The notes under the pieces are model-generated. The model saw nothing but the letters and a program-made list of their open reading frames with translations. It did no database searches and was not told where the DNA came from. The translations under genes were made by a program, and so were the position numbers. Shown one piece after another: positions 31,890-39,011 of a DNA stretch of 64,000 nucleotides. Position 1 is the stretch's first letter; each line of letters opens with the position of its first letter. The DNA comes from an uncultured Pseudomonadota bacterium (GTDB taxonomy: Bacteria > Pseudomonadota > Gammaproteobacteria > Burkholderiales > JALYOK01), in NCBI GenBank assembly GCA_902826775.1, contig CADEHE010000012.1, forward strand, positions 91,682 to 155,681, in the 5' to 3' direction.

Positions 31890-32323
31890 TTTGACACGGG
31901 CACAATGAACTCGCGGCCGGTTTTCAGCACGAACACCGCCAACGCGCTTGCAGGGTGGTCGGCGCTGGTGTTTCGCAGCAGGGAGTGCACGACGTTGCGC
32001 GGTTCATGGAACATGGAGCCGGCGTTGTAAGTGGCTTTGCGCCCATCCAATTCGACCTCGATGCCGCCCTGCAGGACGTATACGAACAGGTCCGCATCAT
32101 GCCGGTGCGGCGCTGCATCTTGTCCTCCGGGGACCATGTCCAGTCGAACCGCAAGCATTTCGTAGTCTGCCAGCCCGGTGTCGCTCATCGCCTGCTTCAT
32201 GACAGGCGTGATCGAGTACGGCGGCTGCGGTACGTTTGCTTCTTGCTTGGCATCATTTTCGTGAGCGAAGCCTGCGGCGGAATACAAGCAGACGAAGAGA
32301 GCTAGTGATTGGCGTAGTGGCAT
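31886..32323 (-). CDS. Secreted cupin-domain protein
   Basis: This 145-residue protein has a signal peptide (MPLRQSLALFVCLYSAAGFAHE) and one cupin barrel. Metal-binding motif 1 reads PHRHDADLFVYVLQGGIEVELDG and motif 2 MFHEPRNVVHSLLRN. The ATG at 32323 has GGAGGAG about 7 nt upstream, which excludes the longer frame. Its start is 45 bp from that of the divergent MocR gene, the usual arrangement for autoregulated MocR targets. The function (sensor, dioxygenase-like or binding protein) is unknown. Confidence 0.87.
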   Translation of the reverse strand: MPLRQSLALFVCLYSAAGFAHENDAKQEANVPQPPYSITPVMKQAMSDTGLADYEMLAVRLDMVPGGQDAAPHRHDADLFVYVLQGGIEVELDGRKATYNAGSMFHEPRNVVHSLLRNTSADHPASALAVFVLKTGREFIVPVSK

Positions 32324-32368
32324 TGCTTGCTCCTCCAGGTTGGGTGAGGAAAGCCTAACGATAGTGAT

Positions 32369-33925
32369 GTGGTGAGCTTGGGTAAAGCGCCAGTTTTTGT
32401 TAAATTCAAGGTACCAGTTGTAGAGGCGGCAATAGACAAAGTGTGCAACAGGTTTGGCGAACTCTTCGAGGCGCTGTCCCTCTCTGAGGGTAGCGGCGAG
32501 TATCTGCATCGCAGGCTCTACGCCGAACTTCGCCAGGCCATACTCACAGGGCGCGTACCGGCGCAGAGCCGACTACCGTCCTCGCGCGCATTTGCTCAAA
32601 GTCTTGGGCTATCGCGCAATACGGTGAATACAGCGCTCGCCCAACTGACCGCCGAGGGATACGTGCGCGCGAAACCGGGTTCGGGCACTTTTGTGGCCGA
32701 CCTCAGACCGAGCGAACGTGCAGCAGTGCCGCGCGCCGCAGTTGAACGGCATGCGGCCCGGGTCGCCATCGTGCCGGCCCGGCGGGCGCGTATGCTCGAG
32801 GGTGCCGGCAGCACACTCGCAGAATTGCGCTATCGGTATGACTCGCCGCCCAAACCTTTTCGCATTGGCGTGCCGGCGATCGCGGATTTTCCTTTGGCCT
32901 TGTGGCGCCGCATCGTAGCGCGCGCGCATCGTCGCATCCCCCAGCATGCACTCGGAGATTCCGACCCCGCCGGGCTGCCGCAACTGCGTCAGGCGATTAT
33001 CGGATATCTGAGCGCGTTTCGAGGCATCAAGTGCGAGCCGGAGCAACTGATCCTCACCGCTGGATCACAGCAAGCACTCGATCTGCTGGTGCGTGTCGCC
33101 ACCGACCCCGGCGACACGGTCTTGATGGAAGACCCGGGATACATTGGAGCGAGCGGCTGTTTTCGGGCCGCAGGCGTGCGTTTGAAAGGCCTTCCTATCG
33201 ACGCCGAGGGAATGTGTCTACCACCTAAGTCTTGGCGCTCGCATCCGAGACTCATCTACTGCACCCCCTCCAGCCAAATGCCGTTAGGCCTTCCCATGAC
33301 GTATGCGCGCCGAGAGGCGCTGTTAGCGTTTGCGGAGCAACACTCGGCCTGGATCATTGAGGATGACTACGATGGCGAGTACCGCTACGATTCCAGACCG
33401 CTGCCTACGCTTTACAGTATTTGCGAGACTGGCCGTGTCATTTACTTGGGCACTTTCAGTAAGACGCTGTTTCCGGGCTTGCGCATCGGCTACGCCATCG
33501 TTCCGCCCGAGTTGGTGGAGGCGGTCACAGTAATGCGCTTTCTCACGTCCTGGCATCTACCGGCGCTGGAGCAACACGCGCTCGCGGAATTTATCGAAAG
33601 CGGAGATTTCGCGCGCCATGTACGACGTTCGCGCGCGCGCTACCGGGAACGCGCGCAGGCCATCTTTGAAGCAGGCAAACGTTGGCTGCCGCCAAGCCAT
33701 GCTATCGCGAGTCCCGCTTCCGGACTCAATGCCTTGATGCGCGCGCCCGGCACCGAGAACCACGAGCGCCGCATCCGTAACGCCGCCCGGCAAGGCATCG
33801 AACTCAGCCCGCTCGCTATGTTCGCCGTTGAGCGCGATCCGGGGCCAGGATATGTGCTTGGATTCGCCCCCTTCGATCCGGACACGATTTGGAAGGCGGT
33901 TCGCCTTCTAGGGGAACTCATCTGA
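32369..33925 (+). CDS. MocR-family regulator (GntR HTH + aminotransferase-like domain)
   Basis: Residues ~45-110 form a GntR winged helix (YLHRRLYAELRQAILTGRVPAQSRLPSSRAFAQSLGLSRNTVNTALAQLTAEGYVRAKPGSGTFVA). Residues ~150-515 form a fold-type I aminotransferase-like domain with LTAGSQQALDLLVRVATDPGD, EDPGYIG, IIEDDYDGEYRYD and the PLP lysine in GTFSKTLFPGLRIGY. MocR proteins sense PLP or amino compounds and usually control a divergent gene, here the cupin-GNAT-DJ-1-azoR series. The GTG start at 32369 is uncertain; several GTG/TTG codons follow and no ribosome site is clear. Confidence 0.9.
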   Translation: MVSLGKAPVFVKFKVPVVEAAIDKVCNRFGELFEALSLSEGSGEYLHRRLYAELRQAILTGRVPAQSRLPSSRAFAQSLGLSRNTVNTALAQLTAEGYVRAKPGSGTFVADLRPSERAAVPRAAVERHAARVAIVPARRARMLEGAGSTLAELRYRYDSPPKPFRIGVPAIADFPLALWRRIVARAHRRIPQHALGDSDPAGLPQLRQAIIGYLSAFRGIKCEPEQLILTAGSQQALDLLVRVATDPGDTVLMEDPGYIGASGCFRAAGVRLKGLPIDAEGMCLPPKSWRSHPRLIYCTPSSQMPLGLPMTYARREALLAFAEQHSAWIIEDDYDGEYRYDSRPLPTLYSICETGRVIYLGTFSKTLFPGLRIGYAIVPPELVEAVTVMRFLTSWHLPALEQHALAEFIESGDFARHVRRSRARYRERAQAIFEAGKRWLPPSHAIASPASGLNALMRAPGTENHERRIRNAARQGIELSPLAMFAVERDPGPGYVLGFAPFDPDTIWKAVRLLGELI

Positions 33926-34118
33926 GGTGTGGCAGAGTGTAGGGTGCGCCCCCGCAAAGTCGGCTTCGCTCCTAAACTGCCCTTTTGCCTTGCACAAGAC
34001 AATGGCACTGGCCGGAACCAGCCATTCTCGTACCGTCACTCAGAGCCGACAGCAGCGTCTACGAAATGTCCGTGTCCTTCTCTGGGGCTGTTCGCGGCCC
34101 GCGCGCAATGGCGGGTCG

Positions 34119-34973
34119 CTAGTGCAACGCCGCCGCCAGCTTCCGCCGGTACTCGCTGACCAACTCGTCTTGATCGGCGATGAGGTTGAACACCGATATC
34201 ATCGTCTTGCGGCCGGCGTCGTCGCCGAAGCTGCGGTCGCGGCGGATGATTTCCAGCAATTCGTCCATGGCTTGCGCGTAGGCGCGCTGCGTGACGAGTA
34301 AATTCGCGAGTTGCAGGCGCGCGTCCAGATCGGCGGGGTTTTGTTCGATTTTCTGCCGCAACGCCTGCAAATCGCCGTGCGAGGCGCCGTGCGAAAACTG
34401 CAAGCGCGCCTGCATGCGCTGCACGCGCGCATCGTCGGCGTAAAGCGGATTGAGCGCTGCGAGCAGCGCTTGCGCCTGATCGTTCAAGCCTAAGCTCAAG
34501 GCGATCTCGACGGCATCAATGCGCGCTTTATCGTTGCCGGCATCGAGCGCGATGGCGCTTTCGAGCATTTGCAATGCTCCGGCGGCGTCGCCGCTGTCGC
34601 GCTGTTCGAGCGCGGCGCGGCGCAGTTGTTCGCTTTCGTTCGGCAGCAGCCGCTCGATGAACGTGCGCACTGTGCGCTCCGGCTGGGCGCCGGTGAATTC
34701 GTCCACCAACTGGCCATCGACAAAGGCTTTGACGTTGGGGATGCCGCGCACGCCGAACTCGGCGGCGAGCTGCTGGTGCTCGTCGACATTTAACTTTGCC
34801 AGTTGAAATTGGCCGCCGTACTCATCGGCGAGTTTTTCCAGCATGGGCTTCAGCACGCGGCAGGGGCCGCACCACTCGGCCCAAAAATCGACCAAGACCG
34901 GGGCGTTCTTCGAGCCCTCCAATACTTTTTGTTGGAAATCCTGCGTGCCGACTTCAAATGAGTGTGCTGACAT
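34119..34973 (-). CDS. cnoX: Thioredoxin-TPR protein, CnoX (YbbN) type
   Basis: This 284-residue protein has an N-terminal thioredoxin domain with a canonical WCGPC (Cys 35 and 38) and cis-Pro in GIPNVKAF, followed by TPR-like helices (residues ~115-284). CnoX proteins protect clients from over-oxidation and pass them to GroEL/DnaK; E. coli CnoX has lost the resolving Cys whereas this one retains CxxC and may have reductase activity. A partial copy of its 3' end lies at 29556-29855. It is divergent from the C-S lyase gene. Confidence 0.92.
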   Translation of the reverse strand: MSAHSFEVGTQDFQQKVLEGSKNAPVLVDFWAEWCGPCRVLKPMLEKLADEYGGQFQLAKLNVDEHQQLAAEFGVRGIPNVKAFVDGQLVDEFTGAQPERTVRTFIERLLPNESEQLRRAALEQRDSGDAAGALQMLESAIALDAGNDKARIDAVEIALSLGLNDQAQALLAALNPLYADDARVQRMQARLQFSHGASHGDLQALRQKIEQNPADLDARLQLANLLVTQRAYAQAMDELLEIIRRDRSFGDDAGRKTMISVFNLIADQDELVSEYRRKLAAALH

Positions 34974-35060
34974 AGCTGTGCGGTGCGAAGTGATATGCGC
35001 GTTATATGGTAGCGTAACGCGAAATCACAAGTCTGCGCGCCGCTGGCGGCGCGCCCGTTC

Positions 35061-36215
35061 ATGACCGCTAACGCATTCGATTTCGACACCCCCGTTGACC
35101 GGCGCGGCAGCGCCAGCGACAAGTGGGATAAGTACGCCGGGCGCGACATCGTGCCGATGTGGGTGGCGGATATGGATTTCCGCGCGCCGCCGTGCGTTAT
35201 CGAGGCGCTGCATCGGCGTATTGATCACGGCGTCTTCGGCTACACCAGCGCGCCCCGGGAACTCCTGGAGGTAGTGCTCCAGGTCTTGCGCCGCGAATAC
35301 GATTGGGAGGTATACCCCGAGTGGATTGTGTGGCTGCCGGGTTTGGTGACGGGTTTGAACGTGGCTTGCCGCGCGATCGGTGAAGCGGACGACGAAGTGC
35401 TCAGTTTGACGCCGGTATATCCGCCGTTCTTGAGCGCGCCGCGCTTTCAAGGGCGGCGTTTGCTGAAATGCAAAATGGTTCTGCGCGACGGGCGCTGGCA
35501 GATTGACCTAAACGCGCTCCGCAGCAGCATCACGCCGCGCACTAAGCTGCTGCTGCTGTGCAGCCCGCACAATCCAGTCGGGCGCGTGTTTACACGTGAA
35601 GAGTTGAGCGCGCTGGCGCAACTGGCCGAACAGCATGATCTGGTCGTCTGCTCGGACGAAATTCACTGCGGCTTGGTGCTCGATGCCGACAAACGCCACA
35701 TGCCGATCGCCACGCTCGCGCCCGAAGTGGCCAAGCGCTGCATCACGCTGATGGCGCCGAGCAAGACCTTCAACGTGCCGGGTTTGTATTGCTCGTTCGC
35801 AGTGATCAGCGACACCGCGCTGCGCCAGCGGTTCTTGAAAGCGATGCAGCGTATCGTGCCGCACGTGAACACGCTGGGCTACACGGCGGCGCTGGCGGCT
35901 TACAAAGATGGTTGGCAGTGGCACGCGGCGCTGCTCGACTATCTGCGCGGCAATCGTGATCGCGTCGAGCAGGCGGTGGCTGCGCTGCCCCATGTGCGCA
36001 TGACGCATGTGGAGGCGACCTACTTGGCGTGGATCGACGTGCGCGAGCTGGCGTTGGAGCGGCCGGCCAAATTCTTCGAGCAAGCCGGCATCGGCCTGTC
36101 CGACGGCACCGACTTCGGCGCGCCGGGTTTCGTGCGGCTCAATTTCGGCTGTTCGCGCCAAACGCTAGAAACCGGTTTGCAGCGCTTTGCCGCCGCCGTG
36201 CGCGCGCGGAGGTGA
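35061..36215 (+). CDS. PatB/MalY-type cystathionine beta-lyase (C-S lyase)
   Basis: This 384-residue PLP enzyme starts with the family-typical FDFDTPVDRRGSASDKWDKY and PMWVADMDFRAPPCVIEAL. It has SPHNPVGRVFTREEL (near residue 172), VCSDEIHCGLV and the Schiff-base lysine in LMAPSKTFNVPGLYCSFAVI (near 238), with LNFGCSRQTLETGLQR at the end. It cleaves the C-S bond of cystathionine or cysteine S-conjugates, giving thiol, pyruvate and ammonia. The window also holds the methanethiol oxidase operon and a sulfurtransferase, but a link is speculative. Confidence 0.92.
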   Translation: MTANAFDFDTPVDRRGSASDKWDKYAGRDIVPMWVADMDFRAPPCVIEALHRRIDHGVFGYTSAPRELLEVVLQVLRREYDWEVYPEWIVWLPGLVTGLNVACRAIGEADDEVLSLTPVYPPFLSAPRFQGRRLLKCKMVLRDGRWQIDLNALRSSITPRTKLLLLCSPHNPVGRVFTREELSALAQLAEQHDLVVCSDEIHCGLVLDADKRHMPIATLAPEVAKRCITLMAPSKTFNVPGLYCSFAVISDTALRQRFLKAMQRIVPHVNTLGYTAALAAYKDGWQWHAALLDYLRGNRDRVEQAVAALPHVRMTHVEATYLAWIDVRELALERPAKFFEQAGIGLSDGTDFGAPGFVRLNFGCSRQTLETGLQRFAAAVRARR

Positions 36216-36284
36216 GGTCAAGGTTTGCGTCGTTTCCAGCGCGTCGCTTCTCGTATATAGTGGTTGCAGTGCCGCGCCGACGAC

Positions 36285-36779
36285 ATGACGAAAAATTTCA
36301 GCAAAAACAAGAAGATGAATTCTGTCTCTGAAGACGCGCGCCGGCCTGGACCGGATCGCCGCAGGCGCAACGTCAAAGGCTCGCTCAAGGGGTTGTTCCT
36401 GGCGCGCCGCCGCCACCGCAGGCGCGATAGCGATGCTCATGTGGTGGTCGATCATTTCCACGCGCGTCAACTGCTTTGGGCGTTCGGCATTCCCTTGCTA
36501 TGCGCCGTCGATGTGTTTTGGACGCTGCACATCCTCGCTGCCGGAGGCGAAGAAGTGAACCCGGTGATGCGCCTGCTGATTGAGTACGACATCCAAGTGT
36601 TCACTGCGATCAAGATGCTGGTGACTTCGGTCTGCGTGCTGGTGCTGCTGATCTATGGCCACATGAAGTTCTTGGGCATACGCGTGTCACATTTGATGTA
36701 CGCACTGCTAGCCGGCTACCTCGCGCTGTTTGCCTACGAACTGTACCTAATCTCTCTGGCAGAGCCGCCCGCTGCCTGA
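36285..36779 (+). CDS. Small membrane protein, DUF5658-like
   Basis: This 164-residue protein has a very basic N-terminal cytoplasmic region (RRPGPDRRRRNVKGSLKGLFLARRRHRRR) and three hydrophobic segments: QLLWAFGIPLLCAVDVFWTLHIL, IKMLVTSVCVLVLLIYG and LMYALLAGYLALFAYELYL. GGEEVNPVM between the first two is typical of DUF5658-like proteins. The function is unknown. The ATG at 36285 is chosen; an ATG at 36315 with AAGAAG before it is an alternative. Confidence 0.75.
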   Translation: MTKNFSKNKKMNSVSEDARRPGPDRRRRNVKGSLKGLFLARRRHRRRDSDAHVVVDHFHARQLLWAFGIPLLCAVDVFWTLHILAAGGEEVNPVMRLLIEYDIQVFTAIKMLVTSVCVLVLLIYGHMKFLGIRVSHLMYALLAGYLALFAYELYLISLAEPPAA

Positions 36780-36790
36780 GCGCAGGACAC

Positions 36791-36837
36791 TGCATGACTT
36801 TGGTGCGTATCTGTGCGCGATGCACAATATCGGTGCG
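36791..36837 (+). promoter_or_regulatory. Two tandem NtrC (NRI) enhancer sites
   Basis: TGCATGACTTTGGTGCG at 36791-36807 and TGCACAATATCGGTGCG at 36821-36837 both match the dyad TGCAC-N6-GGTGCA. Their centres are 30 bp apart (three helical turns), at about -128 and -98 from the predicted sigma54 start, as in the glnA promoter. Confidence 0.8.
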
Positions 36838-36869
36838 TCATTCTCGCTTGGGTTTCCGTTGGATGCTTT

Positions 36870-36882
36870 TAATCTATTGATT
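36870..36882 (-). promoter_or_regulatory. IHF binding site
   Basis: On the minus strand AATCAATAGATTA matches WATCARNNNNTTR exactly. It lies in an AT-rich tract between the NtrC sites and the sigma54 promoter, where a DNA bend is expected. Confidence 0.65.
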
Positions 36883-36900
36883 AATAATAATAATAAGCAA

Positions 36901-36916
36901 TGGCATGGCCGTTGCA
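36901..36916 (+). promoter_or_regulatory. Sigma54 (-24/-12) promoter of the ammonium transporter
   Basis: TGGCATGGCCGTTGCA has GG and GC with the exact 10-nt spacing and close match to TGGCAC-N5-TTGCA. Transcription would start near 36927, giving an 86-nt leader before the ATG at 37013. Confidence 0.85.
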
Positions 36917-37012
36917 TGGGTGTATTCTAATCGGCCCACTACGGCCGTTTCGCGCACCGGTCATGTGCCAAAGCGCGCGACTCCCCAAGAAAACGAAACA
37001 GGAGACAGGGCT

Positions 37013-38254
37013 ATGGAAAATTTGAAGGCCGGTACGGACGTGCTGTTCATCCTGGGCGGCGCCGTCATGGTATTGGCGATGCACTCGGGTTTTGCCTTCT
37101 TGGAATTGGGCACGGTACGCAAGAAGAATCAGATCAATGCGCTGGTCAAGATTCTGTGCGATTTTTGCGTTTCCACCATTGCATACTTCTTCGTCGGCTA
37201 TGGCGTTGCTTACGGCGCCAGCGTGCTGTTCGGTTATGGGCTGCCGAACGGTGGCAGCTTCTTCGTCAACGCTACGAAGCTCGCCGAAGGCAGCGGCTAC
37301 GAGTTGGTGAAGTTTTTCTTCTTGCTCACTTTTGCTGCCGCCGTGCCAGCTATTGTCTCCGGCGGTATCGCCGAGCGTGCGCGCTTTTATCCGCAATTGG
37401 CCGCGACCTTTTTCATCGTCGCGCTGGTTTACCCGTTTTTTGAAGGCATTGTGTGGGGCGGAAAGTTCGGCTTTCAAGAATGGATCAAAGCGACAACCGG
37501 CGCGCCGTTCCGCGATTTTGCCGGTTCGGTCGTGGTGCACACCATCGGCGGTTGGATCGCGCTCGTCGCGGTGATACTGCTCGGGCCGCGCGCCGGGCGC
37601 TACCGCAAGGGCGGCGGCATGGCGGCACACCCGCCGTCAAGCATTCCATTTCTTGCCCTCGGCGCCTGGATCTTGTCGGTGGGCTGGTTCGGCTTCAATG
37701 TCATGTCGGCGCAGCGGGTGGAAGCGATCAGCGGCTTGGTCGCGCTGAACTCGCTGATGGCGATGGTCGGCGGCACGTTGGCCGCGATGGTAGTGGGTAA
37801 GAGCGATCCGGGCTTCGTGCACAACGGTCCGCTCGCCGGCTTGGTCGCGGTGTGCGCGGGCTCCGACATCATGCATCCGATCGGCGCGTTAGCAACGGGC
37901 GCTATCGCCGGCGTGGTGTTCGTCTACATGTTTACGCTGACGCAGAACCGCTGGAAGATCGACGACGTGCTCGGCGTGTGGCCGCTGCATGGATTGTGCG
38001 GCGCGTGGGGCGGCATCGCAGCGGGCATCTTCGGCGCGAGCGCGCTCGGCGGCGCAGGGGGCGTTTCGCTCAGCGCGCAAGTCATCGGTACGGTCATGGG
38101 TATTGCCGTGGCACTAGCTGGAGGATTGGTAATTTACGGTATCCTCAAGGCAGTAGTGGGCTTGCGCTTGGATCAGGAACAGGAATTCGCCGGTGCCGAT
38201 CTCTCGCTGCACCAGATCAGCGCTACGCCTGAGCGGGAAGACGCGAGTTGGTAA
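37013..38254 (+). CDS. amt: Ammonium transporter (Amt family)
   Basis: This 413-residue membrane protein has eleven or so hydrophobic segments. It has FAFLELGTVRKKNQINALVKILCDFC, the first pore His in VVHTIGGWIALVAV (near residue 180) and the second in WPLHGLCGAWGGIAAGIFG (near 325). GFNVMSAQ and PIGALATGAIAGVVFVY are further Amt blocks. No signal peptide precedes the first helix; the sequence differs from classical AmtB (RKKNQ in place of RxKN) and belongs to a less-studied branch. GGAG lies 8 nt before the ATG. No glnK (PII) gene adjoins, unusual for amt. The upstream NtrC/IHF/sigma54 sites predict induction by nitrogen limitation. Confidence 0.92.
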   Translation: MENLKAGTDVLFILGGAVMVLAMHSGFAFLELGTVRKKNQINALVKILCDFCVSTIAYFFVGYGVAYGASVLFGYGLPNGGSFFVNATKLAEGSGYELVKFFFLLTFAAAVPAIVSGGIAERARFYPQLAATFFIVALVYPFFEGIVWGGKFGFQEWIKATTGAPFRDFAGSVVVHTIGGWIALVAVILLGPRAGRYRKGGGMAAHPPSSIPFLALGAWILSVGWFGFNVMSAQRVEAISGLVALNSLMAMVGGTLAAMVVGKSDPGFVHNGPLAGLVAVCAGSDIMHPIGALATGAIAGVVFVYMFTLTQNRWKIDDVLGVWPLHGLCGAWGGIAAGIFGASALGGAGGVSLSAQVIGTVMGIAVALAGGLVIYGILKAVVGLRLDQEQEFAGADLSLHQISATPEREDASW

Positions 38255-38298
38255 CGGGTGGCTGACTTTGCTGACTTGCGGCGATCGCGCTGAGCAAA

Positions 38299-38490
38299 CT
38301 ACGCATGCTCAGTTGGGTCGTCGCCCAAGTTTGCTGGTGGAATCGCACTAATCGCACGGCCAGCGCGTCGAATCAATCGACCGAAAAAACCGCCACTCAC
38401 AACTTCAAGCTCTTGCGGCATTAGTTCGGTGCCGGCGCAGTGGCTTGCGCCGTAAGTACGCTGTTCGCCAGCGTGCAGAGTTTGGCTCAT
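38299..38490 (-). CDS. Small cationic peptide with canonical double-glycine leader
   Basis: This 63-codon gene starts at ATG 38490 with AAGGA about 9 nt upstream. The leader ends LMPQELEVVSGG, with Leu -12, Glu -8, Leu -7, Val -4 and Gly-Gly -2/-1: an exact match to the consensus cut by C39-peptidase ABC transporters. The predicted 29-residue core begins FFGRLIRRAGRAISAI, an amphipathic cationic helix with four Arg, then PPANLGDDPTEHA. The 34-residue leader contains one Cys. It is convergent with amt and divergent from the GGDEF/EAL gene; no exporter, modification enzyme or immunity gene is nearby. A secreted antimicrobial or signal peptide is inferred. Confidence 0.72.
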   Translation of the reverse strand: MSQTLHAGEQRTYGASHCAGTELMPQELEVVSGGFFGRLIRRAGRAISAIPPANLGDDPTEHA

Positions 38491-39011
38491 GGCAATGGAT
38501 CCTTGGTGATTTTATCCGCGCTGAGCGTAAGACTGTCGCGCGGAATCATCAAGGCAATCCGTCACTGCCTGGGTAGGTCGTCTTTACCTTGTCCCGGGAA
38601 AACTCCCATTGCGGCCGCGCGCTGATAAAAGCGTCGGCGCGATAGCCGCGCCGTACCGGCGCGTAGCACCGCGCAAAAACCCTGCGCGCGAACGTTGTTT
38701 GCTTCTGGGTGCACTTGTGCGCCATGCTCGGTAGCACTTAGCCGCGCGCCGGACAAGTTTTGTCCACGGCGACACGGCCCTCCCTGAGTGCTACATTCAT
38801 GCGGTGCGAAAATCAGTCTTGCATGGCATTTGGGCAACAGGCTCTCGAAAGTGAAGTCTCATGCGCGCAGCAATTTGGGCTGCAGCGGCGAGCTGCCGAG
38901 GAGGCTGAGGTGTCGCGTATGCCGAGAGCAATCGTGCGCTCTGCACACATGGGGCAGTCGGGCACGGCGTACCCAGCGTGTGAGCCCGCGCCACTCTTGT
39001 AGACGATCAGT
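38491..39011. other. Gene-poor stretch between the peptide gene and the GGDEF/EAL gene
   Basis: These 521 bases hold the promoter regions of two divergent genes. Several short frames exist on both strands, but none has a convincing ribosome site, motif or codon pattern. No c-di-GMP riboswitch motif was seen upstream of the GGDEF/EAL gene. Confidence 0.5.

Noticed and set aside
33930..34000. GCGCCCCCGCAAAGTCGGC...TCGCTCCTA, resembling part of the REP-like sequence at 1098
   Set aside because: Only a short half-match; no palindrome forms.
38562..38837. Minus-strand 91-codon frame upstream of the GG peptide, plus overlapping frames on both strands
   Set aside because: No ribosome site, no motif, and several equally long frames overlap, as expected for GC-rich non-coding DNA.
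38500..39011. c-di-GMP riboswitch upstream of the GGDEF/EAL gene
   Set aside because: The conserved GEMM core motifs were not found on reading the leader.
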